Positions 47,520-58,636 of a DNA stretch of 64,000 nucleotides are shown in pieces (within the stretch, counting starts at the first letter, position 1; each line of letters opens with the position of its first letter). The DNA lies in assembly GCA_027922465.2 (NCBI GenBank), contig BQMF02000195.1, forward strand, positions 124,001 to 188,000, given 5' to 3'. This DNA comes from Turritopsis dohrnii. Lineage: Eukaryota; Cnidaria; Hydrozoa; Anthoathecata; Oceaniidae. A program made the position numbers and the translations under genes. Under the pieces are notes generated by a model. The model was not told the origin of the DNA, searched no databases, and saw only the letters and a list, made by a program, of their open reading frames with translations.

Positions 47520-48400
47520 ACTTTCTAAAAGGTATATTAGCATGAGTATGACTTAGGACGGCCACGGTTACACTATGCCACAAAGTTACACTAGTCATTA
47601 AACAATTCGTTCTCTTGTAAAACTTAAATATTTACACTTAAATATGTGATTTTTGGCACGCTTTTTCTTCAACAGACACTTTGATCACAATTAGTTTTTG
47701 AAATATTGTGTATCTTTTGCCATACATTTAAGACTGGCTTTGTGGAAATATTGAAAGTATGCCACTTATCAGGCTCCAAATCAACCAAAAATATTTTTAC
47801 AAAAGTCCTTAAATTACAAAATGTTTGGGTGTTTAAGCATATAGTGTCTTGTGGTTGTGGTTTGAGAGTCTGCTGCATTATTGCATTATCTCACAAATCT
47901 CACAAAACAGTTGCGTACCCTTTTCCCAGCCTTTGAGAGTTTTTGATATCTGGCTAGCCTCTATTCTTATAAAGTATCTATATAACCTAATGTTTTCAAA
48001 AAAAGAACGATTCATTATGCTTCATGGTCAAGGCTCCACTAATGCATTAAGAACGCGTGAATTCTTCGTAACTATATAACCTTTAAAGGGGATTCCTGCG
48101 TCCAAGATGATATTTACAAATAGAACTCAAAAAGTTGTTTAACGAATGTCTTCAGTATTTTATAAATCTCTCTGGCCAGTTCCCAAGATAAAGATGCTAC
48201 TTTTAATTTAGTGCATGATGTAAAAAAAAAGATAGTAGCTAACACTTTTCATCACAATAACTTAAAATATGATTAGTATTACATCTTTATACTTTACTAA
48301 AGGGCTTCCACCCTGAGTTGATTCATAGAAGAATGAAGTGATAGTGTTTCGTAATTCCGAAGTTGTATAGATATCAACAGAACACTCCTATTATACGCTT
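47520..48400. other. Unassigned intergenic DNA
   Basis: No gene supported. Confidence 0.4.
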
Positions 48401-48831
48401 TTTTATAAGACCAATTTCATAAGAATACGAGCCTCAGATTTGGCCAAAAAATAAGAACAAAATAAGAACATCTTGAGGCTCAATTTATTAAGAACAGCCT
48501 CTTGTAAAATATTCTTATTTTTGATTTTTCATGATGTGAATTCTTTCGTTGGTAAATTGAGAGGTTTATTGTTTTTTACTTTCTTTCACCTACAACAAAT
48601 GTGTGAATGGGTCATTACCGAACAGCAGCCATGCTTTTCACTAGTTGTTCTTAAAAAAGATTTATATTTAATTTACTGGAAGTTCCATAATAAGAACAAA
48701 ATGAGACAGAAGTGTGAAACCGTGTTCTTAAAGCCAAGAACAAAATAAGAACAATCCAGGCTGAAAAAGGCTCAAAAAATAAGAACAGCCAGCCTCAGGT
48801 CAGATTTTACTGGTTCTTATAAAAACAAGAT
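48401..48831. mobile_element. Probable non-autonomous inverted-repeat element
   Basis: TTTTTATAAGACCA...GAGCCTCAG on the left and CTCAGGTCAG...TGGTTCTTATAAAAA on the right are imperfect inverted ends. AATAAGAACA is repeated several times inside. No target duplication was resolved. Confidence 0.42.
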
Positions 48832-49009
48832 GTGTACATAATTGCACTTCATAATTTGATGATTTGTTTTTGCTCAAGGAATCAGAATTTCCGAAAAATG
48901 TAAAAAGACTTCATGAAACAACATCATTTTAGACACAGGAATCCCTTAACTTACTTGCGATGGCTTTCATGATTCTACACTCATTCAACACAATTGTGTT
49001 TGACCATTT

Positions 49010-49283
49010 CTACAATATTTCTCTTCTTAGTGCAAGATATATAACTTGAGAGCAGTGGTTTGGGTGGAGTAAAAATTGTTCTAATTTGTTTTTAAAGGAG
49101 GTTTTGGCACAGTCACTTGAATTCCTTAGATTATTCGGGAGAGCATTGAATAGTCTTGGTCCTTCTTCAGACCGACAAACCTCCCAAATATTTCTGTGGA
49201 TAGAGTTGACTGTCTTTAGATGGCATTTTCGCCCAAGTTTCCGGCTTGTGTGCGCGTTGATACCATCTTTGCCATCAAGTGTA
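49010..49283 (-). pseudogene. LINE ORF2 C-terminus, minus strand
   Basis: The minus-strand frame from LDGKDGINAHTSRKLGRKCH through EEGPRLFNALPNNLRN to FLLHPNHCSQVIYLALRRE-stop matches the tail of Jockey-type LINE polymerases (the LxNxLPxxLR box). The reading frame has no stop in this stretch, but nothing upstream continues it. Confidence 0.65.
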
Positions 49284-49344
49284 TGATTAGAATTAGAAGG
49301 AATTCGAAGGTATAGGGAATGAGGAAAGAAATCTGAGGAAAATG

Positions 49345-49700
49345 ATGGAAAGTAACAATCAATATGGAAGAAGAAACAACCTAGAGATTAGTGGAAGCCT
49401 GCCACCGGTTGTCGTCTAACAATAATGGTTTGACAAAAAAGACTATTGTGAGGTTTGTCAACAGGAAAAAAGTAGAAAACTTTATAAGAAACTAAAAAAA
49501 GGTATCTAATCTGGACATGAACAAAATAAATTTGTCGTCAGGTTCATCACTCTATATTTCTGAAAATTTGAATAAATATTATCAAAAAATTGGATGGTTG
49601 TCTCGAAGGCTGAAAAGAAATAAATTAATTTCATCGTACAAATATCAAAGCCAAGATTACAGAAAATGAAAAAAATTGAAGACCTCTCTCAGCAGTTGTA
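49345..49700 (+). pseudogene. LINE ORF1 fragment
   Basis: In shifted frames: QYGRRNNLEISG, NNGLTKKTIVRFVNRKKV, INLSSGSSLYISENLNKYY and RRLKRNK. This is the RNA-binding ORF1 protein pattern of vertebrate-like and aquatic-animal LINEs. Several frameshifts. Confidence 0.65.
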
Positions 49701-50226
49701 CGAACTTTTTCCGGGATTTTTTGCGAATGATATTTCTGATCGCTGATAAGAAGGCTGTGTATCCAGAGATTTACTTCTTGCGCATAGCGGTCTGCAGGCT
49801 TAAAATTCATAATGGCGTATGTAGTTATGGCGCTCTTGATGTCTAGTGCGAGTAGATTATTTTTCCTGTTTATTTATTCTATTAGCTCAGGATAATTTTA
49901 TTTCTAGCGTGTGTGTTTGTATACTAAGTCTCTCTAACTGCTTTAAATGTTTATTTGGACAGTGTGCTCTAAATTAGTCAAAATTGCAATTCAATTCAAT
50001 CCGATATATGTGATCTTTGGGTTCACCAATCTAAATGATTTGCCCTTAGTAAGAAACAATTCGAATCTCTCTCCCTACCTAACTGTAACAGCTGTTATTG
50101 TCCAACTTGTGTCAATGCTGCCCTCCCATTTCCAATAGAATCGAACTTTTTTTGACGCGTGCGTGCGTAGCGTGCGGATGTCGTCTTAGAAAATATAAAT
50201 TTTGGGTGTCAACTTTGATTTATTCT

Positions 50227-50549
50227 GAGAGTGATTTAAATAACTTGAAGAAAGCTGATCTTATAAAACTTGTACTAGAGCAACAAGCTGCTAGTGAACA
50301 ACTCAAAGAGCTCAACTCAAGAATACAACAGCTAGAAGAAAAGATCAGTAAGATACAATCAATAAACTTAATCAGAAAAAATACATCCGATCTTTTGGTT
50401 AAGAAAATTCAAACTCTGGAGACTGAAATGTTAAAAGCAGAGCAGTATAGTAGAAGAGAGTGTCTTGACATCAATGGAATCGACAAGTCAGTCACTGACG
50501 ATCAACTTGAAGATGAGGCTTGTAAAATATTAGCAATTAGCAACAGTGG
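50227..50549 (+). pseudogene. LINE ORF1 fragment with coiled coil
   Basis: SDLNNLKKADLIKLVLEQQ followed by a leucine/isoleucine heptad region (LNSRIQQLEEKISKIQ) and QYSRRECLDINGI..SVTDDQLEDEACKIL. This is the coiled coil plus start of the RNA-binding domain of a LINE ORF1 protein. It is cut at about 50549 where ATAACTCGAA-type repeat DNA begins. It could be ORF1 of the LINE downstream. Confidence 0.65.
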
Positions 50550-50690
50550 AATCCCGATAACTTGAAGCCCCGATAACTCGAACTTTCAATAACTCGGACC
50601 AATTTCGAATCCCCCTTCACCAATACTTTCTCATAAAAGACTCCCGAACATAACTCGAACATGAGTTAATTGACTTTTAAGAATTTAATG
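50550..50690 (+). repeat. Possible Tigger/pogo-like terminus
   Basis: CAGTGGAATCCCGATAACT followed by iterated ATAACTCGAAC-like motifs interrupts the ORF1 fragment. The opposite end was not found; similar DNA is at 12880-12963. Confidence 0.35.
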
Positions 50691-50936
50691 AACCAAGTCG
50701 TTGAGTTTTTCTTCAATATCTTTTCGAAGAACAAATATTTTTGCAAAACTTTCCTGAGAGTAAATTGCGTCCATTATCTTATTTTTATTTTTATAAATGT
50801 CTTTTTATTAAATTAATGTCAATTTTTCTGATTGTTTTGATTTTCTTATGTCATTTTTATGTGTGGAGATTTATCGTAACAGTGAGTGTTTTATTGAGAT
50901 CTTGAAGTATGGGCAGTATGGGCAGTATGGTTCGTC

Positions 50937-51831
50937 ATGGGGGTAAGTTTAGAACAGTATCGAGCATCAATAAGAAGTTTTATTTCTGTCAAATTTTTGA
51001 AATCTCTGTACTACGTCGAAACTGCATACCTTTTGAAAGTTTTAATTTCAGGTGTTTTTTCAGCTTTCAGTCTTTTATGCCGGGCAGAGGTAGTTAAACT
51101 CCAATACTTTCACATGATCTTTTATTTTAGCCTCATTCTCTTATCAGGTGACATCGAACTTAATCCGGGTCCACGCGATAGTAAGACAACCCTTTCTGTT
51201 TGTCATTGGAATCTTAACAGTGTATGGGTGGATGATTTCTCCAAAATTGCCAAAATATCAGCATTTTTAAACGTCCACTACTTTGATATCTTTTGTTTGG
51301 GCGAAACTGTTTTAACTTCTCAAATTGAGGATAATGATCCTAGGCTACCAGTTGAAGGGTATGCGATTTTTCGTTGTGACCATCCTTCTGATACCAGGCG
51401 GGGTGGAGTATGTATTTATTATAAAGATAACTTGTCACTAGTTGTTAGGCCTGAGTTAACATCACTAGATGAATGTCTTGTATGCGAACTTAAATATGGG
51501 CTTAATCGTTTTTTATATGTCTTTGTTATCGTTTCCCGAGTCGGAATGCTGATCAATTCGGAGTTTTCAAGCAAAAATGGGAGGAGACTGTGATAAATGT
51601 AAATTTTTGTTTCCCCGCTTTGTCTATTTCTATTGGGGATTTTAATGCTAGAAATTCCGAATGGTGGTCGAGCGACATTACTGATCCTGAGGGCAGGGAT
51701 ATTGGGGATCTAGCAATTCAACATATCCTTTGTCAGGTCATTGATGGGCCCACTCATATTCTGCCAAATTCGTCTACATGCATCGATCTAATTTTTCTTC
51801 AGCAAAGGAATTGGTTCTGGATTCAGGTGTC
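50937..51831 (+). pseudogene. LINE ORF2 N-terminus: 2A-like motif and AP endonuclease
   Basis: A hydrophobic leader (FYFSLILL) is followed by SGDIELNPGP at 51144-51173, which matches the 2A ribosome-skipping consensus DxExNPGP. An APE-type endonuclease follows: CHWNLNSVWVDD, FCLGETVL, GGVCIYYKDNL, then after one frameshift near 51590 SIGDFNARNSEWW and DLIFLQQ. The LTR element starts at about 51832 inside this domain's tail. Confidence 0.82.
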
Positions 51832-51981
51832 TGTAGTGTTTATTTCCACGAAGGAGATCCATGTATATATGTACGCCATATGGCAAGTGAGTTTAGTTGT
51901 GAATAGATGCACGTTGAAGAAACATTAAAACTGGCGACGAAGAAAAAGAAAAGAATTTTTTAAAAAGGGAAGTTAAAAATT

Positions 51982-52419
51982 TTGTTGATGCCAAGAAGAA
52001 AAAAAAATAATATGGCTGTAAAGAACTTAACGTTACCAACATTTCCAACTTTTGACTTGGAAGAGGTCGATACAATCTCACCAAGATGGAAAAAGTATAA
52101 ACAAAGATTCGAATTATTGTATACAGCTGTTGGTGTCACTGAAGAAAAACAGAAACTGGCAATGCTATTGACGTACGTGGGTGATGAAACATATGAAGTA
52201 TTTGAAAATGTAAAACTCCACGACACACTAACGTTTAGAGAAGTTATCGAAGCTTTCGACAAGCACTTCAACCCACAGACAAACACGAATTATGAAACCT
52301 TCATTTTCCGTAACATGAAACAAAATAAAAATGAAACACTGAACGAATTCTACATTAGACTCAAGCAGCAATACAAGAAGTTACCAAACATGTACACGAT
52401 CAAAAATGGTATCGATTAG
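51982..52419 (+). CDS. Gag of the LTR element
   Basis: The 145-codon frame MPRRKKNNMAVK... has LTLPTFPTFDLEEV, ISPRWKKYKQRFELL, LAMLLTYVGDETYEVF, FNPQTNTNYETFIFRNMKQ and NEFYIRLKQQYKKL. This is the Ty3/gypsy capsid pattern (retrotransposon Gag family). The usual zinc knuckle is missing because the frame ends just before it, at the internal deletion. Confidence 0.8.
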   Translation: MLMPRRKKNNMAVKNLTLPTFPTFDLEEVDTISPRWKKYKQRFELLYTAVGVTEEKQKLAMLLTYVGDETYEVFENVKLHDTLTFREVIEAFDKHFNPQTNTNYETFIFRNMKQNKNETLNEFYIRLKQQYKKLPNMYTIKNGID

Positions 52420-52442
52420 ACGCGCAAAATGATAATGAAACG

Positions 52443-53374
52443 ATGATGAACAACGAACTGAAATCATTTCGAAAATTTAAAAATGAACTGACAGTTACCA
52501 GTTCGGTTATACTACTGAAAGCAAAACGGATAGTATTACTCAAAGTACTACAGAACATGGCCATCAACATTGCACACGTTGGTCATCAAGGAATTTACAA
52601 AACAAAAGCCTTGCTGCGATCGAAAGTCTACTTCCGAAACATGAATAATCTTGTTGAAAAGAAAATTTCAAACTGTCTTGCCTGTCAAGCTGTCGAAAGA
52701 CAAAATAAAACGACTCCATTGAACAATACCGAAATACCAGAAATCAATTGGGACACAGTCAATGTCAATTATCTGGGTCCGTTACCCAATGACAAATATT
52801 TACTCGTCCTCGTCGACCAACGATCTCGTTATCCCGTTGTAGATTTCACGAAGACAACCGATGCACCAACAGCAATCTCGTCCTTATCACGTACATTCAA
52901 CTTATTCGGCAATCCGATGAAAATTGTCTCTGACAATGGACCGCCATTTACTTCACAGAGACTGAAAAAATTTTTCCAATCGAGAGGTGTCAAACATCGT
53001 AAATTCACGCCACTTTGGCCGCAAGCAAATGGGGAGGTTGAACGTCTGATGCGATCGTTAAACAAAACTATACGAGCTGCTCATCTGGAAGGAAAGAATA
53101 TCGAAAGTGCAGTCCAGAAATTTTTATTTGCTTATCGCACACGTCTACGAAAATGTCACCTTCAGAAGTTATGTTCAATCGAAAAGTGAACTTCAATATA
53201 CTTCAGACTGACAACACAGTCGAAGAGAACATTGAAAGGAAAACCAACGCCAACGATCACAAAAGTAAATCGTACAACAAGAACTATGTAGACACTAGGA
53301 GGCGAGCGCATGACATCCCTTTTAAGTGCGGTGAAAGAGTCTTAGTCCGCCAGCCTAAGGAAAAACAAGCTTAA
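52443..53374 (+). pseudogene. Integrase of the LTR element, altered catalytic site
   Basis: A zinc-binding part (HVGHQGIYKTK...CLACQ) precedes the catalytic core. The first acidic position in VNVNYLGPLP is Asn where family members have Asp. The second is present (VSDNGPPF), and so is the Glu region (PQANGEVERLMR). A frameshift near 53150 leads to the C-terminal tail (SPSEVMFNRKV...ERVLVRQPK, stop at 53374). Inactive on this evidence. Confidence 0.82.
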
Positions 53375-54000
53375 AACGTACTACAATCCTAGTTCATTTT
53401 GAACGTCAAAGGTACAATGATAACAGCGAGCATAGAATAACAAGACACACAACTCATTTTAAAAAGATTGCCCCTTCTGCCTGCCTTACTACAGCACATC
53501 AACCAAACAAAACAATGAACAAAGAAAAATCTGCGAAGCCTGAACACAAACCATATCCATTAAGAGAGAGGAAGTGAACTTGTGATTAAACACGTTATGA
53601 ACTGGTATATAAAACGCGAACAGACACAGTCTCAACAATCGAGAGGTGTCAAACTACTTTCTAAACTACATAGTTAAAAGGGTTTTTTTTGTTGCTTTCG
53701 TTCTTCTATTTTTCTGTACAGATACAAAGACACGAAACCATCACTGGAATCGTGAAGCCAGGGCAAGCCGAACATTGAAGGGTTAGACGGGCCACCAACC
53801 AACAATAGGGTGATATGCGGTAGACCGTTAGGGTCACCCGAGTAGAGCAAAGCTCCTCCCCCAGAACATCAATGGAGGAGAGGAAGATGTGGTGTTTATC
53901 TCCACGAAGGAGATCCATGTATATATGTACGTCATTTGGCAAGTGAGTTGAGTTGTGGATAGATGCACGTTGAAGAAACATTAAAGTAACCTGCACTCAT

Positions 54001-55573
54001 TATACCCTCGGTGTCACCATCAGGTAACCTTTGCGAAAGTTGGTTTTGAGACTTTTTTCCACCTACCTATAAACGTAAAATCTAAGATTTTTCAAGGGCT
54101 GACCCGATTGCCATAAGAAAGGCATTGAAAGAGTTTGGTTGGGATAGAGCCTTTGCAGGACTAGGTTTAAACGGGCAAATTTCGGTTTTAACTGAAACTA
54201 TTACCAACATTTTTTCAAACTTTGTGCCAAACAAAATTATAACTGTCAGGAATAAAGATGCGTTGTGGATGACAGCTGAAATAAAAAGAATGATCCTGGA
54301 GAAAGCTAAGAGATACAGGCGATTTGTAAAGCATAATCGAAAGGCTGAAGATCTTCAAGCTCGAAATTGCTTCCCAGTGTAAAATAGCTATCAAAAATGC
54401 TCAAGACGAATATTTTACCAAACTTGCTAATTCTTTAAATGATCCGAAATTAGGTTCCAAAAAATACTGGTCTATAATTAATCAATTCCTTCATAAGAGG
54501 AAGATACCAAAGATCCCACATTGTTTGTAATTCTGGTAACGTTTTAATCTCAGATACAACAAAGTTTCACAAGTTTCCAGATAATTGGAAAAAAGGCAAC
54601 ATAATCCCTGTTTACAAAAACAAAGGAGATAAATCTGTTGTTAAAAATTACAGACCTGTTTCTCTTTTACCCATATTTGGAAAAATATACGAAAAATGTA
54701 TTTTTGATGCCATTTACAGCTATATGGAAGATAATGGTTTATTTTCAGCTTGTTAGTCTGGCTTTTGAAAGGGTGATTCATGTATATTTCAGCTCTTATC
54801 TATAACGCATGACATCTGTAAGGGCTTTGATGTTAACCCACCTTTAGATACTCGTGGCATATTCTTGGACATATCTAAAGCCTTCGACAGAGTTTGGCAT
54901 GAGGGTCTAATATTTAAAATCAAATCTCATGGTATTTCTGGTTCACTACTACTTTTGCTGGAAGAATTTCTGAGGGGAAGATTCCAAAGAGTTGTTCTAA
55001 ATGGTCAAGTCTCGGAATTGAAGAAGATTTTGGCTGGAGTCCCGCAGGGTTCTATTCTGGGTCCATTGTTCTTTCTTTATTTCATAAACGACCTACCTGA
55101 TACTCTGGTATCTATGTTATGAGTTGAACAGTGACCTAATTATGATTAGTGAGTGGGCTCATCAATGGAAATTTTCTTTTAATCCTGACCCTTCCAAACA
55201 AGCGGTAGAGGTGTATTTTTCTAGAAAGTTAGATCCTCAAAACCCCTCTGTTGTCAGTTTCAATAACACTGCCATTCCCGTCCATAATTCTCAAAAACAT
55301 TTAGGTCTCATTCTAGATAGCAAGCTAGCTTTCGATCGTCATCTCAATGAGAAGATTTTAAGGATTGAAGCTATTCAATATAACGCATGTCTTGCAATAA
55401 CAGGTTGCTTTCGTGGAACTTCTAGAGAGAAGCTACACTCTGAACTAGGTCTCGAGAGTTTATGTGATAGACGTTATAGTAGACGACTTACTTTTTTCTA
55501 CAAAAGTGTGAAGAGGATGGCACAACAGTATTTATGTAAATACCTTCCACCTCAGAACAGAGCTTCAGCAAAC
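54001..55573 (+). pseudogene. LINE ORF2 middle: linker and reverse transcriptase, catalytic box deleted
   Basis: After several frameshifts: AIRKALKEFGWDRAF and WMTAEIKRMI (54125-54310), NWKKGNIIPVYKNKGD and NYRPVSLLPIFGKIYEKCIF (54580-54705), DISKAFDRVWHEGL (54868) and GVPQGSILGPLFF (about 55040). FINDLPDTLVSML is followed after a stop by ISEWAHQWKFSFNPDPSKQA, so the YADD/FADD box between them has been deleted. RASAN at 55573 is the MITE-A insertion point. Confidence 0.85.
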
Positions 55574-56221
55574 CATGGACGTATAAAAAGAGAAGGACTC
55601 ACAACTCATTTCAATAGCTATTCAATTCTATTGTTAAAATCCATTGTGTCGGCATCCCTTTCATACCAAAGCGCGTCTCGCATTTCACTGGATTTTTGTT
55701 GAGACGAACGATTATTTACGTGCCAATCCAACGCGGAAAACTGAAATATCAGAGGAATTAAGACTCATTAGCTTTCAAAACACTTTTATTCATTGTTCAA
55801 AGCCACAGACGACGATATTTAATCGTTTTTAAAATGTCTGTGAGTTTGCTAGAAGATGTTACAAGTGAAAATAGAAGAAAATCATGGCACAGCGTCTCTG
55901 CATGTTATGAAGTTAATATTTGCGCCTCAAAAATGCCTAAGCTACACAAAACAGAGAGATAGTTTATCTATCTTTTCTGAAAGTTTCAAGTCTGAAGCTT
56001 TAGGAACTCCTAAGGAATCATACTTTTAGTTTTGGTGTTTTTCAACAGTTTTCGTGTTTATAACAAAAGGCTGCTAGTGTGGAAGCCAATGGAAACATGT
56101 ATTTTTAACAGCACTTGAGGGAGTTTCAAAACTGCTTTTGTCAAAATTTCAATAAAGCGAGGCGAGCTTGTTTGAATAGATTTATAAAAGTTGTAAGTCC
56201 TTCTCTTTTTATACGTCCATG
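55574..56221 (+). mobile_element. MITE-A copy 3, complete, with perfect 7-bp target duplication
   Basis: 648 bp with perfect inverted ends CATGGACGTATAAAAAGAGA / TCTCTTTTTATACGTCCATG. AGCAAAC flanks both sides (55567-55573 and 56222-56228). No ORF of its own. A 7-bp duplication with CATG-type ends does not let me name the superfamily. Confidence 0.92.
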
Positions 56222-56543
56222 AGCAAACCTTAGAGCAAGACCTCTATGGTGGCCGAGAACTGCCACAGGGAAAAATAAAAAATGAATAAAAATTCAAATG
56301 AAAACAATATTTAAATCAAACAAAAATTAAACTTGAGAACAAAAACTAAATTTAAATTGACGTTATTGGACTTCAATTCAAATCAAAATCAGATAAAACG
56401 TTGAATCGATTTTGCTTTTAAATCAACTTTGGTTTCTCAATTCGAAATGAAATTAAATTGATTTTTTTGGTCATTGGTTCAAACTACTATACTTTGAAAT
56501 TACCTAGCTACCACATGGACAAGAACTTTCAAAATCAAACAAG

Positions 56544-57947
56544 ATGTCTGATAGTAAGAAAGATAAGCAGAAGTGGGCAAAGTATGCTGCTGGCGTTCGA
56601 AACAAAAAACAAATGAAAAGAAAAGAAAAGGACGTTGTGGCTGGATCACATATTTTGGTAGAGAATGAAATGATTGTCCAACGATTAGAAAGCGTCCCAA
56701 CAGGGAAGGCAATGAAATATGAGAGAATGGGTGCCCAAGAATTTGTTGCTTATCCTTATGAAGAAATAACACTAGATCTTATAAAGACAGCTTGCTACGA
56801 ACATTATAAGAGCAATCTTGTTGATGCTGGTAACATGGTGTGTGATGTTTTAGCCTCACAAAATGGGCCTTCCTGCTCCAAGCTCTCTCATATAAAAAAC
56901 TTCAAATTGCTTTTTGTACGATTCATCTCTGGAAAGCCTGTTTTGACAGACTCTGCAGCAATGTCTGTAGTCCGTACACTTGCATCATCTTCATCAACTT
57001 TTCTTCATACACCTCCTGCTTCTACACCTATCAACAATAAGATAAAACCACTCAAATTGGACCAGAAAAGCTTGCCTGGTTGTTCAACAAGAACATCTGC
57101 AACAAAATCAATTTGTTATCCTAAAAGTTTATCCATCTCTTCAATGCTTAAGGTTGGGTCAGCAATCTCATATAAATTACCAGTATCAACAAACATTAAA
57201 CTTTTACAGTTTGATGTGGGTAACTTAGAGTGGTATTCTCTATACCAAAACAAAAACATGATTATTGAAGTATCTCCATTTGCTGAAGGTGGCTTCAGAT
57301 CTGTGTTCAAAGCAAGGTCAACAACTGATGGTACTGAATTTGTAGTGAAAAGATTTTTGCCAGAAACATTATCAGCAATGGAAAAGGTCAACGAGATTCT
57401 TAAAAAACCTGAGACAGCAGAAACTCTTTGCAGGAAGGCAATTCAGACGCACATGCTAGCCAAGAACTTTGCGGATCAACTACGAATGTTTGTCAGAAAT
57501 ACATGCCTTAGAGAATTTGGGGAGACTTTTTTCTATGAAAATGTATTTTTTGGTATTATTGAAAAAGAAGATAGTAATGAATATGTTACGGTAGAGCCAT
57601 ACATCCCTGGAACATTCAAGAAATACCTTAATAATACAGGAGCACCAGTACCAGAACACCCTGAAGATTTAGATCTTGTTGAAAAAGCTATGTGTTTAGC
57701 CCACTATTCATATGAAAAATCTAGTGAAAAGTTACTCCTTGTTGACATTCAAGGATCAGATTATGCACTATATGATCCTGAAATTGCTACGACTGAGAAA
57801 GCGTTGGATGAAAGTGGTGGTTTGCAGTTTTGTATGGGGAACCTTTCTTCAACAGCATTTAAAACTTTCTTATCTCTTCACATTTGCAATATTTACTGTC
57901 GTTTAATTGGCTTGAAACCTTTAGCAAATAGTATTAGTTCTGATTGA
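56544..57947 (+). CDS. Alpha-kinase domain protein encoded by the transposon
   Basis: Intact 467-codon ORF. The N-terminus is basic (MSDSKKDKQKWAKYAAG...KQMKRKEKD), followed by EEITLDLIKTACYEHY and NMVCDVLASQNGPSC (about residues 70-115) and a Ser/Thr-rich linker. From about residue 230 it has the atypical alpha-kinase (MHCK/EF2K) pattern: GGFRSVFKA, EFVVKRF (candidate ATP Lys, about 268), VEPYIPGTFKKYL, AHYSYEKSSEKLLLVDIQG (about 390-405, D-x-Q-G catalytic loop), YDPEIAT, then GNLSS and LHICNIYC, the His/Cys zinc site. All hallmark residues are present, so it may be an active kinase; its substrate is unknown. No intron is needed. Such kinases are not a standard transposition gene. Confidence 0.88.
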   Translation: MSDSKKDKQKWAKYAAGVRNKKQMKRKEKDVVAGSHILVENEMIVQRLESVPTGKAMKYERMGAQEFVAYPYEEITLDLIKTACYEHYKSNLVDAGNMVCDVLASQNGPSCSKLSHIKNFKLLFVRFISGKPVLTDSAAMSVVRTLASSSSTFLHTPPASTPINNKIKPLKLDQKSLPGCSTRTSATKSICYPKSLSISSMLKVGSAISYKLPVSTNIKLLQFDVGNLEWYSLYQNKNMIIEVSPFAEGGFRSVFKARSTTDGTEFVVKRFLPETLSAMEKVNEILKKPETAETLCRKAIQTHMLAKNFADQLRMFVRNTCLREFGETFFYENVFFGIIEKEDSNEYVTVEPYIPGTFKKYLNNTGAPVPEHPEDLDLVEKAMCLAHYSYEKSSEKLLLVDIQGSDYALYDPEIATTEKALDESGGLQFCMGNLSSTAFKTFLSLHICNIYCRLIGLKPLANSISSD

Positions 57948-57965
57948 TAGGAGTTTGATTTTTGT

Positions 57966-58115
57966 TGGTTGGTTGTTTCTTATGTTTTTATTTTCTCACA
58001 TTGGCTTGAAAAAGCTATGTGGAACCTTTCTTCAGCAGCCTTTGAAACTTTCTTATCACTTCACATTTGCAATATTTTACTGTCATGCAATTGGGTTAAA
58101 ACTCTTTCAGCCAAA
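57966..58115 (+). repeat. Tandem partial copy of the alpha-kinase 3' end
   Basis: GGAACCTTTCTTC..AGC..TTT.AAACTTTCTTATC at 58020-58110 repeats 57838-57930, the codons for the GNLSS to LHICN part, with a frameshift. It is a leftover of local duplication, not a functional exon. Confidence 0.8.
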
Positions 58116-58636
58116 AGTCATAATATAACATTTTTTATAAGCATAATAGATATATGCATATAGACTGAAAGTTGTCAAAAAATTGAGCATTAGTTAAGCC
58201 AATCTCGAGCCTGGGGATTATTGCTAAGTATAAAGTATATAGAAAAGAAAATTGGCATTCGAAAATTCATTTTCAGAGAAACCACTCCATTGCAATTGAT
58301 TGTGGCATGTGTTCTTGCAATGTGCAGACGAAAATTAAAATAAAGCATGTTATAAGCATGAACTCTGATTTCTAAAAAATTTTAAGCATAACCGAGGCTG
58401 AGCCAAATTTACCTGATGCTTATAAAAAAGGCATAGTTAATATTGATAGCAGCTCAATTTTTTTGGGCATTTCATTTTTTTGTTTTTATTTTTCCACTTT
58501 GGCTTTTGTTAAGATTCTTGTTGTGATAAAGTGTAAAGTTTTGCTTTGTGCACATATTATGCATTTTTTTATATTATGTTTCCATTTTTGTGGTATAAAT
58601 GTACAACTATATTCTATAAAATATACAGCCTTCTAT

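Larger units (their letters stand above)
51832..53986 (+). mobile_element. Ty3/gypsy-type LTR element with very short LTRs and internal deletion
   Basis: A repeat of about 94 bp (TGTAGTGTTTATTTCCACGA... ending CATTAAA) at 51832-51926 recurs at about 53893-53986 (TGTGGTGTTTATCTCCACGA...). ACTGGCGACGAAG after the first is a plausible primer-binding site; a purine-rich GGAGGAGAGGAAGATG precedes the second. Gag and integrase remain, but protease, RT and RNase H are absent, so it is defective. The host LINE resumes right after it. Confidence 0.82.
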
